NCBI GenBank assembly: GCA_009746045.1
Contig: RPFO01000072.1
Location: forward strand, 5,016,087-5,080,086
Source: Mesostigma viride
Taxonomy: Eukaryota; Streptophyta; Mesostigmatophyceae; Mesostigmatales; Mesostigmataceae
DNA: 64,000 bases
Direction of reading: 5' to 3'
Under the pieces are notes generated by a model, which saw only the letters and a program-made list of their open reading frames with translations, made no database searches and had not been told where the DNA came from. Below, piece after piece: positions 55,067 through 64,000 of the stretch. Numbering within the stretch: position 1 is the first letter of the stretch; each line of letters opens with the position of its first letter. A program made the position numbers and the translations under genes.

Positions 55067-58000
55067 ATGAGCTCCAAGAAGACCACCAAGAAACCCAGCC
55101 CAGCTACAAGCTCCATGGCAAGCGACGTCGACTACACTCCTATGCTGAATGTGTGCTCCAAGATGGTGCTGAAATTCGATGGCACAAGCCTACGTGGCTG
55201 GGAGGAGACCAAGACATCTCTTGAGGGTTTCTGTTCCTTCTATGAGGTTAAGGACGTCCTGCTGGGCACCAGGCAGGACCGCAAGGCTGACCAAGCTGTT
55301 GGCCTTGTCATCTCAGCTGCACTTGTGGGAGAAGCGAGGCGCATCCTATCGCTCGTGCCAGACCAATCTGGCAGCAAGCTCTACAAGACGCTGAGGGAGG
55401 TCTACGAGCAACAAAAGCTCACCAAGAGTCACCGCATGGACCTCAGGATTCAGCTTCACCGGCTGCAAATGAAGCCTGGGGAGACCATGGGGCAGTATAT
55501 CCTACGTGGATTGCTGCTGCTGGCGGACTACCGTGCGGTGGGAGGCGTCATGAGCGACCAAGATTTTGCGGCTATCCTCAAGAGCGGCCTGCCTGACCGA
55601 TATCGCCCTGCCCTGATTTCAGCGCACTTCAAAGAGGAGGACAGCTTGGAGGAGGTCAAGGCTGCGCTGCTGGAGGCGGAGGACATGCTGCTGGGAGGAC
55701 GGCCTTCTCAAGCTACCAAGGAGGAGCCAGCCCAAGGTCAAGCTTTCCACACTGCCAACAAGGGTGGTGAGAGGAAGCACTGCGCCTACTGCAACAGGAG
55801 TGGGCATGCGGAGACCCAGTGCTGGCAAAAGAACTCCCAGCTCAAGCCACGAAGCAAGAACCAAGGACGGCGGGGCAACCAGCGCAGGAGGGGCAACCAA
55901 GCGACCAAGAAGGAGACCTCACCTGGCGGAAGCGTGGCCAACAACACCCAGGAGGCCGCGGAGCTGCCGGAGGGCTTCGTCTTCACCACCATCGCCGAGT
56001 CGGCGCCGTCGCAGGAGGCTGCTGCACTCACGCAGTATAGCCCCAAGCCCCCTGCCTGGGTTCTGGACTCCGCTGCAAGCAGCCACATGTCCCCATGCCG
56101 CACTGACTTTGTGTCCCTCACCCCCACCACTAGGAACATCGTCGGATCAGGAGGACGTCTTCGCGCGACGGGAGTGGGCACGATTCGGCTCAAACTGCCC
56201 AACCAGCATGTGCACCTGAATGGTGCGCTCTTCGTGCCCGGCTTGAGCGCCCGACTGCTATCAGCTGGGCAGCTCGCCAAGGACGGCCACAAAGTCGACC
56301 TCACCGAGCAGACAGTGGTGCTGGACAACGAGACGCACAAGATTGCGCTGCAGAACAACATCTACGTGTTACCTGCGGAGCGCGACGAGGCGGCAATGGC
56401 TGCCACGGCCATCGAGCGGCCGGCGAGCCTGCTCTGGCACTGGCGTCTTGGGCATGCTGGCGAAGATCGGATCAAGAGGCTGGCCGCCATTCCGGAGTCT
56501 AACCTTTTTTCGAGGCGCCTGTCATCGCCTGGCTGCCCATCCTGCCCTGCTGGCTTCATCAAGAGGCGCTCATTTTCGCCTGGACAGCTCCGATCGACTG
56601 TTCCCCGAGCCAAGCTTCACAGCGACATTCTCGGGCCGATGCAGCCAGCAATTGGAGGCGCCCGCTACATGCTCGGCTTCACCGACGATGCTACCCGCTG
56701 GCGATGGTGCTTTCCGCTTCGACACAAGGACGAGGCTGTTGACGCCTTGCAACAGCTGCTCGCGCGCGAAATTCGCCCCTTCTACAACGGTTCGATTCTT
56801 CTCCGGACCGACAACGACGCAGTCTTCACTGGGCAGGCGTGGCGGGCCGTCTGCGCTGAACACCGAGTGCACCAGGAGTTCTCCAGCCCCTACACTCCTG
56901 AGCAGAACGGAGTGGCGGAGCGGCTGTGGGGTCTGGCCATGGGCATGACACTGGCAATGCTCACGCATGCCGGTTTGCCCAAAGGATTCTGGGCACTAGC
57001 CTTCAATTGCGCGGTTTATATACTTAACCGCCTGCCGTCTAGCTCGAATCCTGGAGGTGCCACGCCACACTTCCTGCTCACCGGTCGCAATGCGGATCTC
57101 TCGAATCTTCGAATTTTCGGCTGCCCTGCCTTCTATCGGGTGGAGGGCCCACGTGGCAAGCTGGAGGCCAAGGCTCTGCCTGGAATCTTCGTCGGCTATG
57201 ATCTGGAATCGCCGGCGTACCTCATTTACCGTCCAGAATCCAAGGATGTCATTCGCCGCCTGCATGTCACCTTCAATGAGGCCTGGCGCAATGGGGCCAT
57301 GCCAACTCCTGCGCCGCTTCTGGAAAGTTCTGCCGCACTGGAGGAAACTTCACCAACTGATCTTCCGGCTGTAGCAGAAGTTCAGCCAAATTCTCTGGCC
57401 GAACCTAGCGGACCGGTCACCCGGTCTCAGGCGAGGTTTCTGGACGCCACCAGAAGGGATATTCCTGAGGAGCTTCGCCACGAGGGAGCGGACGCACCAA
57501 GTCCTGATGCAGTCAACGTCCCAAGTCCTAGACCAGTTCCGGAGGCGCTCGACGGTGCTCCAAACTTTTCACAGCCCGTCCTAACTACTGACGACGTCTC
57601 CCCAAGTGACGCACGGGAGCTGTCTGCTGGTCCACCGGTCACTGCCACTTCAAGTGCTGCTCGACTGCAAAGTACAATCTCTGCGCTGCGACGTAACCCA
57701 GCTGGTAATGTCGCCATGGCAACTGCTGATGAGCTGATGTTTTGCGGTAGCACCCGTGAACCCCTCGCGATGGAGATTACTACCTATGCTCCCCCTGTCA
57801 CGGTGTCGCCTAAATGGGCTCGTTTTTTTCCGCATTACCAGTCAGTTCGTGATCTTTTTGACACAGTGCATTTTACTGGCAGTGACGTTTCCCTTCCCGT
57901 CTCCTTTACTGAGGCTAACAACAGTCCAGAGTGGCGGGCTGCGATGTTGAGCGAAATTAATAGCATTCGTGATCATGCAGTATACTCGCTTGTGAGCCCG

Positions 58001-59410
58001 CGTACTTTGCCCGCCGGTGCCAAGGTCCTCCCTTCCCGGTGGGTATTTGCTGTCAAGTCCGACGGCCGTCACAAGGCCAGGTTTGTCGTGAAAGGTTTTG
58101 CCCAACGTGAAGGTATCGACTTTAATGAAGTCTTTTCCCCCACTGTTCGTGCGTCCACCGTGCGACTTGCTCTTGCTTTAGCTGTCACGTCTGGCTTTAC
58201 TGTCAAGCAGCTCGATGTCCGAACCGCTTTTCTCTATGCTCCCCTACAGGAGGATGTCTTTGTGCGTCCCCCTACTGGCTTTGAAGAGCGGGATGCCAAT
58301 GGCGATGTGCTTGTGTGGAAGCTGCACCGCAGCTTGTATGGCATCAAGCAAGCGCCACGCAATTGGCATAAAACGTTCCGTGCACACCTTCTTTCTGACG
58401 GCGCCATCCAAAGCCAAATTGATGCGTGCCTGTATTACTACCCTTCGTCTCGTGGTTTCGTGTTCGTGCACGTCGATGACATTCTTGCTGCTCATCCTTC
58501 CCCTTCCTGGCTGGCATCCTGGTCTCGCCGTTTGGCTAATACTTTTCAAATCACTGAGTCGGACAATCCCTCTCTTTTCCTCGGTGTTTCCCTTACTATC
58601 GACCCTGCGTCTCGTTCCCTTACCATGCACCAACGGCCCTACATTGAAGCTATTGCTGCCCGTTTTGGGCTTTCTACCCCTCACCCTGTGCACACCCCTA
58701 TAGTGCCTGGTAGTCCCCGTCGCGAGGGGGGAATGTGTGATGCCCCAAACCATCAACTCTTTCAGCAGATTGTTGGTGCTCTCATGTACGCCGCGACATG
58801 GACGCGCCCAGACATTGCTTTTGCTGTCAACCAGCTGGCCCAATGCATGCAGGCACCCACGGAGGGCGACTTGGAGCTGGCCAAGCGAGTGGTGCGCTAC
58901 CTTGTCCACACCAAGGACTTGGGACTGCGCTATGGTGGCCAAGGGGGGCTGGAGGGGTGGACGGATGCCGATTGGGGGAACTGCCCTGAGACACGCAGAT
59001 CTGTCTCTGGCAATGTAGTGATGTTCAGGGGGGCCGCAGTCGAGTGGTGCAGCCGCAAGCAGCACGTTACCGCCCTGTCTTCCTGCGAGGCGGAGTACAT
59101 TGCTGCTAGCAGCGTAACCCAGCTAGTGCTTCCACTGAGGCACATGTTGGGGGAGCTGGGGCATCCAGTTCAGGGGCCCACGCCTGTCTTCTGCGACAAC
59201 ACAGGCGCCGTGGCACTCGCTCGTGACCCTGTTCATCCCAAGCGCACGAAGCACATTGACGTGCGTTTCCATTTCATCCGGGAGAAGGTGGAGGGGGGAC
59301 TCATCGCCATGAAGCATTGTCCTGGGGAGGACATGCTTGCTGATCTTCTGACGAAGGCACTTTCACGTGCCAGGTTCACTGCCCTGCGTGGCAAACTCAT
59401 GTCAACTTAG
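55067..59410 (+). CDS. Copia Gag-Pol polyprotein
   Basis: 1447 residues starting at the first ATG after the primer site. Order: Gag (about 1-230) with zinc knuckle CAYCNRSGHAETQC (about 239-252); aspartic protease WVLDSAASSHM (about 330); integrase with HHCC (H in WRLGH about 459, CC about 488-491) and D, D, E at HSDILGP (518), RTDNDAVF (580) and NGVAERLWG (617); RT (WVFAVK at about 991 to the catalytic HVDD at about 1134, where most families have YVDD); RNase H (TDADWGN at about 1297, then the KHIDVRFHFIR block). Integrase before RT defines Ty1/copia. Gag and Pol are one frame, so protein ratios must be set after translation or by splicing. No frameshift or stop, so it is likely functional. 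Confidence 0.97.
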   Translation: MSSKKTTKKPSPATSSMASDVDYTPMLNVCSKMVLKFDGTSLRGWEETKTSLEGFCSFYEVKDVLLGTRQDRKADQAVGLVISAALVGEARRILSLVPDQSGSKLYKTLREVYEQQKLTKSHRMDLRIQLHRLQMKPGETMGQYILRGLLLLADYRAVGGVMSDQDFAAILKSGLPDRYRPALISAHFKEEDSLEEVKAALLEAEDMLLGGRPSQATKEEPAQGQAFHTANKGGERKHCAYCNRSGHAETQCWQKNSQLKPRSKNQGRRGNQRRRGNQATKKETSPGGSVANNTQEAAELPEGFVFTTIAESAPSQEAAALTQYSPKPPAWVLDSAASSHMSPCRTDFVSLTPTTRNIVGSGGRLRATGVGTIRLKLPNQHVHLNGALFVPGLSARLLSAGQLAKDGHKVDLTEQTVVLDNETHKIALQNNIYVLPAERDEAAMAATAIERPASLLWHWRLGHAGEDRIKRLAAIPESNLFSRRLSSPGCPSCPAGFIKRRSFSPGQLRSTVPRAKLHSDILGPMQPAIGGARYMLGFTDDATRWRWCFPLRHKDEAVDALQQLLAREIRPFYNGSILLRTDNDAVFTGQAWRAVCAEHRVHQEFSSPYTPEQNGVAERLWGLAMGMTLAMLTHAGLPKGFWALAFNCAVYILNRLPSSSNPGGATPHFLLTGRNADLSNLRIFGCPAFYRVEGPRGKLEAKALPGIFVGYDLESPAYLIYRPESKDVIRRLHVTFNEAWRNGAMPTPAPLLESSAALEETSPTDLPAVAEVQPNSLAEPSGPVTRSQARFLDATRRDIPEELRHEGADAPSPDAVNVPSPRPVPEALDGAPNFSQPVLTTDDVSPSDARELSAGPPVTATSSAARLQSTISALRRNPAGNVAMATADELMFCGSTREPLAMEITTYAPPVTVSPKWARFFPHYQSVRDLFDTVHFTGSDVSLPVSFTEANNSPEWRAAMLSEINSIRDHAVYSLVSPRTLPAGAKVLPSRWVFAVKSDGRHKARFVVKGFAQREGIDFNEVFSPTVRASTVRLALALAVTSGFTVKQLDVRTAFLYAPLQEDVFVRPPTGFEERDANGDVLVWKLHRSLYGIKQAPRNWHKTFRAHLLSDGAIQSQIDACLYYYPSSRGFVFVHVDDILAAHPSPSWLASWSRRLANTFQITESDNPSLFLGVSLTIDPASRSLTMHQRPYIEAIAARFGLSTPHPVHTPIVPGSPRREGGMCDAPNHQLFQQIVGALMYAATWTRPDIAFAVNQLAQCMQAPTEGDLELAKRVVRYLVHTKDLGLRYGGQGGLEGWTDADWGNCPETRRSVSGNVVMFRGAAVEWCSRKQHVTALSSCEAEYIAASSVTQLVLPLRHMLGELGHPVQGPTPVFCDNTGAVALARDPVHPKRTKHIDVRFHFIREKVEGGLIAMKHCPGEDMLADLLTKALSRARFTALRGKLMST

Positions 59411-59430
59411 TCCTTTGTGTTCAGCTGGCT

Positions 59431-59438
59431 AAGGGGGG
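59431..59438 (+). other. Polypurine tract of copia element
   Basis: AAGGGGGG immediately before the 3' LTR, the expected primer for plus-strand synthesis. Confidence 0.8.
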
Positions 59439-60216
59439 TGTTGGGGATCATATACCCACCTGCCCACACTATATTCCAGCCTGACTTTATTCTTCTTTGT
59501 TTTACTTCACAAGGGCTGAGAATTTGATAGATTTGATAAGTTAGATGAATTGCTCTCAATGAGCTGATCAATGTTCATGTGCCATAGTCCTATATTTGGC
59601 CATAGATCTCTTGTACCTGAGTTGGTCTAGTAGCATCACTTCCATGCTTGACAAGTGGTGTACTTCTTTGGTAGACAAGTGTCCATTCCATGAGCTGACA
59701 TGTGTTGGAAGCTCATAGTGACAAGTGTTGCATTCCATTGACTGACAAGTGGATAGACTCATTGGATTACACTTGTCATTCCAAGTAGAAACCATGTGTC
59801 ACTTTATTAAGCATTAGATGTGGCACATTGTTCAGAGGACATTTGGCAATCAACTGTCATGCCAGCTCATTAGAACCTTTCTAGAATGACCTTGGAATGT
59901 TCTAGGAATATGCCAGGAATATTCCTGGAATATACTGAGAATATGCTGGGAATATGCTTAGATGTTTCTACAAGCTTCTATGATGACATCAGCATCTGAT
60001 GTCATCCTTCCTAGCTAGAAAGGTATAAAAAGAAACTGGCTCCTAAGGCCAGGTACCTCTTTTCCTAACCTCTCAGCCTAAGAAATAAAACTCTTTTTCT
60101 GGTCTCTCTTCCATTGTCTTCAAGCTCAGTCTTTCATCACCTGCAAGGTGCAAGGGTAACAAGGCCAAGCACAAGGCATTGTGTAAAACCCATTAGTTTC
60201 CTCTACCTTTCCAACA
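59439..60216 (+). repeat. 3' LTR of copia element
   Basis: 778 bp; I saw no difference from the 5' LTR. Confidence 0.95.
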
Positions 60217-60221
60217 CTCAC

Positions 60222-61476
60222 CAAGCGGCCTGTGCGCGGAGTTCAACACTTCACCTGCGGGGCATACAGGCAGCAAATTTCTGGCATATAGGCAGCAAAG
60301 CCTGTCGTTAAAATCGATATCCTTACTATGTTAGCACCGGGACTTGGGACCCTAGGCCTGGTGCTACTTAAAGCCCTAGTGTGGCACTAAGTTCCCCCTT
60401 TTGGGGCCAAGTCGTTGGCTTGCAACGCGCTAATTTTGTGGCCCCTATCCATGGCCGGCACAGGCACGCGCATGCCGTGTGAAGCTACAACAGGAAAATC
60501 ACTTTGCAGTGCTCATTTGGACCCTGCCTTGCTTGATTGAACCCCTTTGTTCTTACTTCATCAACATTCTGCCAAAATTTGCTTTAACGTCCTAGTTCGA
60601 TCCACTCCATCGACATGCACCATGCCTTGCTTTAACCTCCTCAGCTCCTACTCCATCGACAACCTGCCTTGCTTTAACCTCCTCAGATACAACTCCATCG
60701 ACAACCTGCCTTGCTTTAACCTCCTCAGTTCCAACTCCATCGCCACCATGCCTTGCGTTACCCTCAGTTCCTACTCCATCGACACCCTGCCCTGCTTTAC
60801 CCTGCGTCTGCTGCAAGCATGAGGGATGGTTGCCATCCTTCAATGCGTTGCCATCTGCCGGCCCCCAGTTTAACACGCGCGGCATGCCTTTGCATGCCTC
60901 TCACTGGCACTGCAAGATGCAGGGATCGTGTGCGGTGGCATTCACTTCACTGTAGTTGGGCACCACAAGTACCTCTAAGGCCATCAGGTCGGTCACAGAC
61001 AGTAGGCGCCTCTCACACAGGACCGTGTTGACAATCACAGACATCACCGCGGCTGTCATGCGCCTTATTGGGCAGTACTATTAAAGGAGCCACCAAGGTG
61101 CTGTCCTTAAACAGGGTTGCATTGACAATTACAAACGTCACTGCGGATGCCGCGTGCCAAGTGGGAACCGTCAAGCCTACTAGGCTGGGCAGCAGGGCAC
61201 CCCATGCAAGTGAGGGTAGGGCTCCACAGTTGATGCTTCTGACACCTGCGAGCTGCCGGCTGTCACCTAGATCATTTTTCGGCAGCCATGTGCAGTTTCC
61301 CCTATGTTGATGTACCAAAATGAAATGAAGCCTGTTCATCGCGTGGGTGGTAATACGGCACCGCATTCTCCCCATATGTTCAATGTGGGTCTGAGGTTTC
61401 CTTCCCCTTTTTCTCTTATTTCTGCCTGACAAATCTTATTTCCCGTTATTTCTTATTTCCCGTTGTGTGGGTGCAG
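60222..61476. other. Probable intron and degenerate exon sequence
   Basis: Includes a 42-bp tandem repeat (60627-60800). A region around 60956-61290 repeats a TVLTITDITA / VALTITNVTA motif, which looks like beta-helix coils, but I could not define consistent splice borders there. Confidence 0.4.
60627..60800. repeat. 42-bp tandem repeat, about four units
   Basis: Units at 60627, 60669 and 60711 are 42 bp each; a fourth at 60753 is 39 bp. The unit begins TTGCTTTAACCTCCTCAG and ends CTCCATCGACAACCTGCC. The plus frame would give 14-residue repeats, but nothing else supports coding. Confidence 0.8.
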
Positions 61477-61554
61477 GATGAGGGCGCTTTCTCCATCACT
61501 GGAGCGGGGTGCGCGGTGACTTGCACAAATTGTGGATTCTTCAATAATTTGGCG
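61477..61554 (+). CDS. Beta-helix exon
   Basis: 26 codons between GTGCAG and a GTGAGC donor, phase 0 at both ends. The product includes GAFSITGAGCAVTCTNCGFF, the typical 'GA.x.x.g.. .x.x.C.F.N' coil of parallel beta-helix proteins, ending NNLA. Strong pyrimidine tract upstream. It probably belongs to the same gene as 51054-51317 and 63126-63206. Confidence 0.6.
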
Positions 61555-63125
61555 GTGAGCGTTGTCGATTTGTGGGTCACGGGGTGATTTGGAAACTACT
61601 GTGGACATCAGGGTTCCCATTCTTACCAGCTGTATCCATCTTCAACGACCTATCTTAGAGTCACAGGGGTATGTGGCACCCGTCGCGGACACTATTTGCT
61701 CTATTTTTGTCCAAAATGTCAACTATATTCATCGCCCTGGTTGCATCTTCTAGCTCCTGGCCTAGCTCGCTCAAAGTGCAATGTACTTGCTGCATGCTAG
61801 GCTTCACGCAAGCGACCCATTCCTTCCGCCTAGTCAACGCGGTGGTGTGATTGTGGCCTGGGGCCCCTGATCTGTTGTGTGATGTGTATCAGCACGTTGT
61901 GTTCAGGGCTACCATGTGTGCTGAAATTATGCAAGCTCTTCAGCGTGGCTTGGGTTTAGTAGGAGGCTATGGGTGGTTTACCAAATAGGGCTCGGCTCAC
62001 CTCTGAAAGACTATTCTCGGGCGGGGATGGTGGAGGTTTACTACCACCATATCAGTGTCAGGCAAGAACGGTTCCTCGATCGTAAAGCAGAAAACATCTG
62101 GGTCTTTCCTGTGTGGTTTCGTTTGGGTTGCGTGCAGCGAACAACCTGTGTAGCTGTGGAGGCTACTAAGGGGCTGAGTTTGGATGTGTGCTGGTCCGGG
62201 CCGGCTACCACGGGCTGGCTGGGGGGGTCCGAGAGGGGGGGGAAGGGGGCGGGAGGATGGCGTGACACCAGCCAGGGCATGCTTTGCTGCGAGCGCGCCG
62301 ATAAAACTATGAAGGAATATAAAGTCTCTTGAAATCACGCTTATGGTCAACCAAGTATCAGTTTCATTTTCGATTCATAGACTTTTAATTAACTATTATT
62401 TTGATGATCCAGGCAGCTGTCCGCCTCACGGGCGCGTTGGTTGTTCTTGTTGTGTACTTTCTTGGTCTCTGGTTCAATGGCTCTCTCGAGCCTGATCGCA
62501 TGCAGGTAGCGGTCGAAAAAAATCATGTAACATGTAAATTATTAATAGTGGCGACCAGCGCCTGGGCCGTGCATTCTAGCTAGTTTCTGCTGGTCACCAC
62601 CCACGTGGCCAGGGGGTCTGCCTGGGCCGGACAAGCAGCCGATCCCCTACACTCGCCATCAGTCTATGTTATATTTCCACTGGACCAGGTATTGGGAGCT
62701 GGTCGATAAATACCAGCAATACAGCTAGTCGTATCAATACTACTATATACTACAATACTACATACATAGTCGTATGATATGGTGGCTGAAGGTGCCCTCC
62801 AGAGTGTAGGGCAGACAGCAGCGCGCAGCATCATTGCCTCAACGGTGACCTTCATCCCTTTTTTTCTGCAGAACGTGCGCGCTATGCTGTCATGTTGAAA
62901 CTTTGCGTGTGAACGGATCCTGGTGACCATCACATGTCTAACAGCGGCATCATGGCCTATGTCATGCAGGGTTGTGGCACGGAAATTCGAAATGTGACAA
63001 CTTATTTTCCAACCTAAAGCTAACCTGCCAGTGGCTTCATGTCCTTTGGTTCCCCCTTGCCTTCTGCCCCCTGGCCTTCTTGGTTCTTCCTTGGTTCTTC
63101 CCTGTCCACATTTGTGGTTCCCCAG
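61555..63125. other. Intronic stretch
   Basis: Apart from the weaker exon candidate at 62413-62505, no coding signal was found. Contains G-rich runs near 62220-62250. Confidence 0.4.
62413..62505 (+). CDS. Possible beta-helix exon, hydrophobic
   Basis: 31 codons between a TTTTGATGATCCAG acceptor and a GTAGCG donor, phase 0 at both ends. The product starts AAVRLTGALVVLVVYF, which has the coil-like AAV.L start of the 63126 exon but is much more hydrophobic and could instead be a membrane segment. A plausible branch site (TAACTAT) lies upstream at about 62390. Confidence 0.35.
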
Positions 63126-63206
63126 ATTTCCCATGGGGCTGCGGTCAGCCTCCGATCCGGCTCGTTTGCGTGCGCGGGCTGTCAGTTCTCAGGCAACCAA
63201 GCCAAG
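63126..63206 (+). CDS. Beta-helix exon
   Basis: 27 codons between CCCCAG and a GTGTGT donor, phase 0 at both ends. The product GAAVSL.SGSFACAGCQFSGN followed by QAK is an almost ideal coil of the Pmp/pectin-lyase type: a GG/GA turn, two short beta strands, C.F.GN. A long pyrimidine-rich stretch precedes the acceptor. The best single exon of this gene. Confidence 0.65.
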
Positions 63207-63602
63207 GTGTGTCTACTACCAGGTGCCTGTAGTGGGCTGGTGGCAACGTTAGTGCCCTCATAAAGTTTAAGGGGCTAGGCGCAAGTAGTGGCTTTTCTTA
63301 CGCGCAGTGAAACCGATGGCATCATTATCAGGAAATGCCGACAGCGATCATGGAAAATCGGCATCTACGACCGCTGTTTGCTTAGAGTTCCTTGCTTTGG
63401 ACGTTGCCCAATGATCTGAAAACGCAGCATGAAATGTTTTGGTGGCTCTTGCCTTTCTATGATGGCTTGATTGTCTACGCCCGCGCGTTCTAGTATTCTT
63501 GTATATCTGATCTTTACAGCCACGTGACTTACATAGTCAGTCTACCTGTCGGTTTTTCTCATCTGCTTTTTCCACAACTGCTACTGCCTTCCTTTGGTGC
63601 AG

Positions 63603-63671
63603 ATTGGTGGCGCTATTTATGTTGCAGCAGGGGGGCGTGCGGAGCTGGACTTTCCTTCTTTCTCGAAAAAT
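63603..63671 (+). CDS. Beta-helix exon
   Basis: 23 codons between TGGTGCAG and a GTAAGA donor, phase 0 at both ends. The product IGGAIYVAAGGRAELDFPSF then SKN matches the GGAIYV coil signature of parallel beta-helix proteins. The gene presumably continues beyond the window. Confidence 0.55.
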
Positions 63672-64000
63672 GTAAGATGTCGTTTCTTGCCCCTCAAGTG
63701 CCTTTCTCTTGTCCTAAGCTGCCCTGATCTGAGCACTGCCCCTTGTTTCGCCCCACGTGCCCTTTAGTCACCCTCTTCAGACTGCTTGCCCCTGTTCAGC
63801 CGCCTGCTGCCCATTACTTGCCGCATCTTTAGCCTTTTTCGTCGCATCTTCTTGTCACTGCGTGCCGGTTTACCGCGGCACTTGTGTGCGAATGTGTGTT
63901 AAGCACTTTTTAAAAACTTCTTATTTGCCTACTGCTACTCCTTTACATCACAGTAGTCCATAGTAGACCCAAAGTAAGACATCCCAAGGTCTCAAAAGTA
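63672..64000. other. Window end, no feature seen
   Basis: Pyrimidine-rich intron-like sequence. No further exon with coil character was found before the window ends. Confidence 0.4.

Larger units (their letters stand above)
54270..60216 (+). mobile_element. Intact Ty1/copia retrotransposon (5.9 kb)
   Basis: LTRs of 778 bp at 54270-55047 and 59439-60216 appear identical. They are flanked by CTCAC at 54265-54269 and 60217-60221. One uninterrupted 1447-codon polyprotein runs from 55067 to 59410. The primer binding site abuts the 5' LTR and a polypurine tract abuts the 3' LTR. With identical LTRs and an intact ORF this looks like a very recent, potentially active insertion. It lies in sense orientation in the presumed beta-helix gene. 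Confidence 0.97.

Noticed and set aside
61068-61310. 80-codon frame containing LTITNVTA as a complete beta-helix exon
   Set aside because: The motif is suggestive, but the frame relative to possible AG/GT borders is inconsistent and the second half has no coil pattern. Kept only as a degenerate-exon note.

Overview
This is a eukaryotic nuclear window, most likely from an alga or another member of the green lineage with a repeat-rich genome. The reasons are GT-AG introns with short phase-0 exons, polyadenylation-type signals, LTR and non-LTR retrotransposons, many non-autonomous DNA transposons, and a Ty1/copia primer binding site resembling the plant initiator-Met tRNA site. Species cannot be named from sequence alone. 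There is no prokaryotic-type operon, rRNA, convincing tRNA or CRISPR array.

Layout. Positions 1-9900 are mostly non-coding, with minisatellites, hairpins and one TTAA-flanked element (5310-6639). Positions 9950-17355 hold a head-to-tail chain of 5'-truncated non-LTR (LINE) copies. A 1.76 kb terminal-inverted-repeat element sits in the third copy (12445-16481) and itself carries a 2.3 kb TTAA-flanked element (14080-16353). The fourth LINE copy is split by a Ty3/gypsy chromovirus-type element on the minus strand (17356-44751, target duplication CGTAG). That element later received four insertions: a TTAA element in integrase, another TTAA element in RT, a 1.76 kb TIR element in gag, and, inside its own 5' LTR, a second copy of the same gypsy family on the plus strand (33594-44404, target duplication CCTAT). 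LINE sequence resumes at 44752-45304. A second intact copy of the 1.76 kb TIR element is at 48317-50090.

From about 51 kb to the window end there are short phase-0 exon candidates that look like coils of a right-handed parallel beta-helix (pectin-lyase-like or Pmp-like) protein on the plus strand. An intact Ty1/copia element (54270-60216, LTRs apparently identical, single 1447-aa polyprotein, target duplication CTCAC) lies inside this gene region in sense orientation.

Most notable is the gypsy family. Comparing its two copies suggests an unusual expression plan. There is a leader ORF, then a small separate ORF with a caulimovirus viroplasmin / RNase H1 N-terminal-like domain, then Gag. Gag is followed by two successive predicted -1 frameshift sites, each a G_GGG_GGG heptamer in the correct register, at the Gag/PR-RT-RH and RH/IN junctions. 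Integrase ends in a chromodomain. A large unrecognised third ORF lies in the env position, and its ATG sits 6 bases after a strong splice acceptor that could pair with a consensus donor just upstream of the viroplasmin-like ORF. All these signals are present in both copies, although each copy has inactivating frameshifts.
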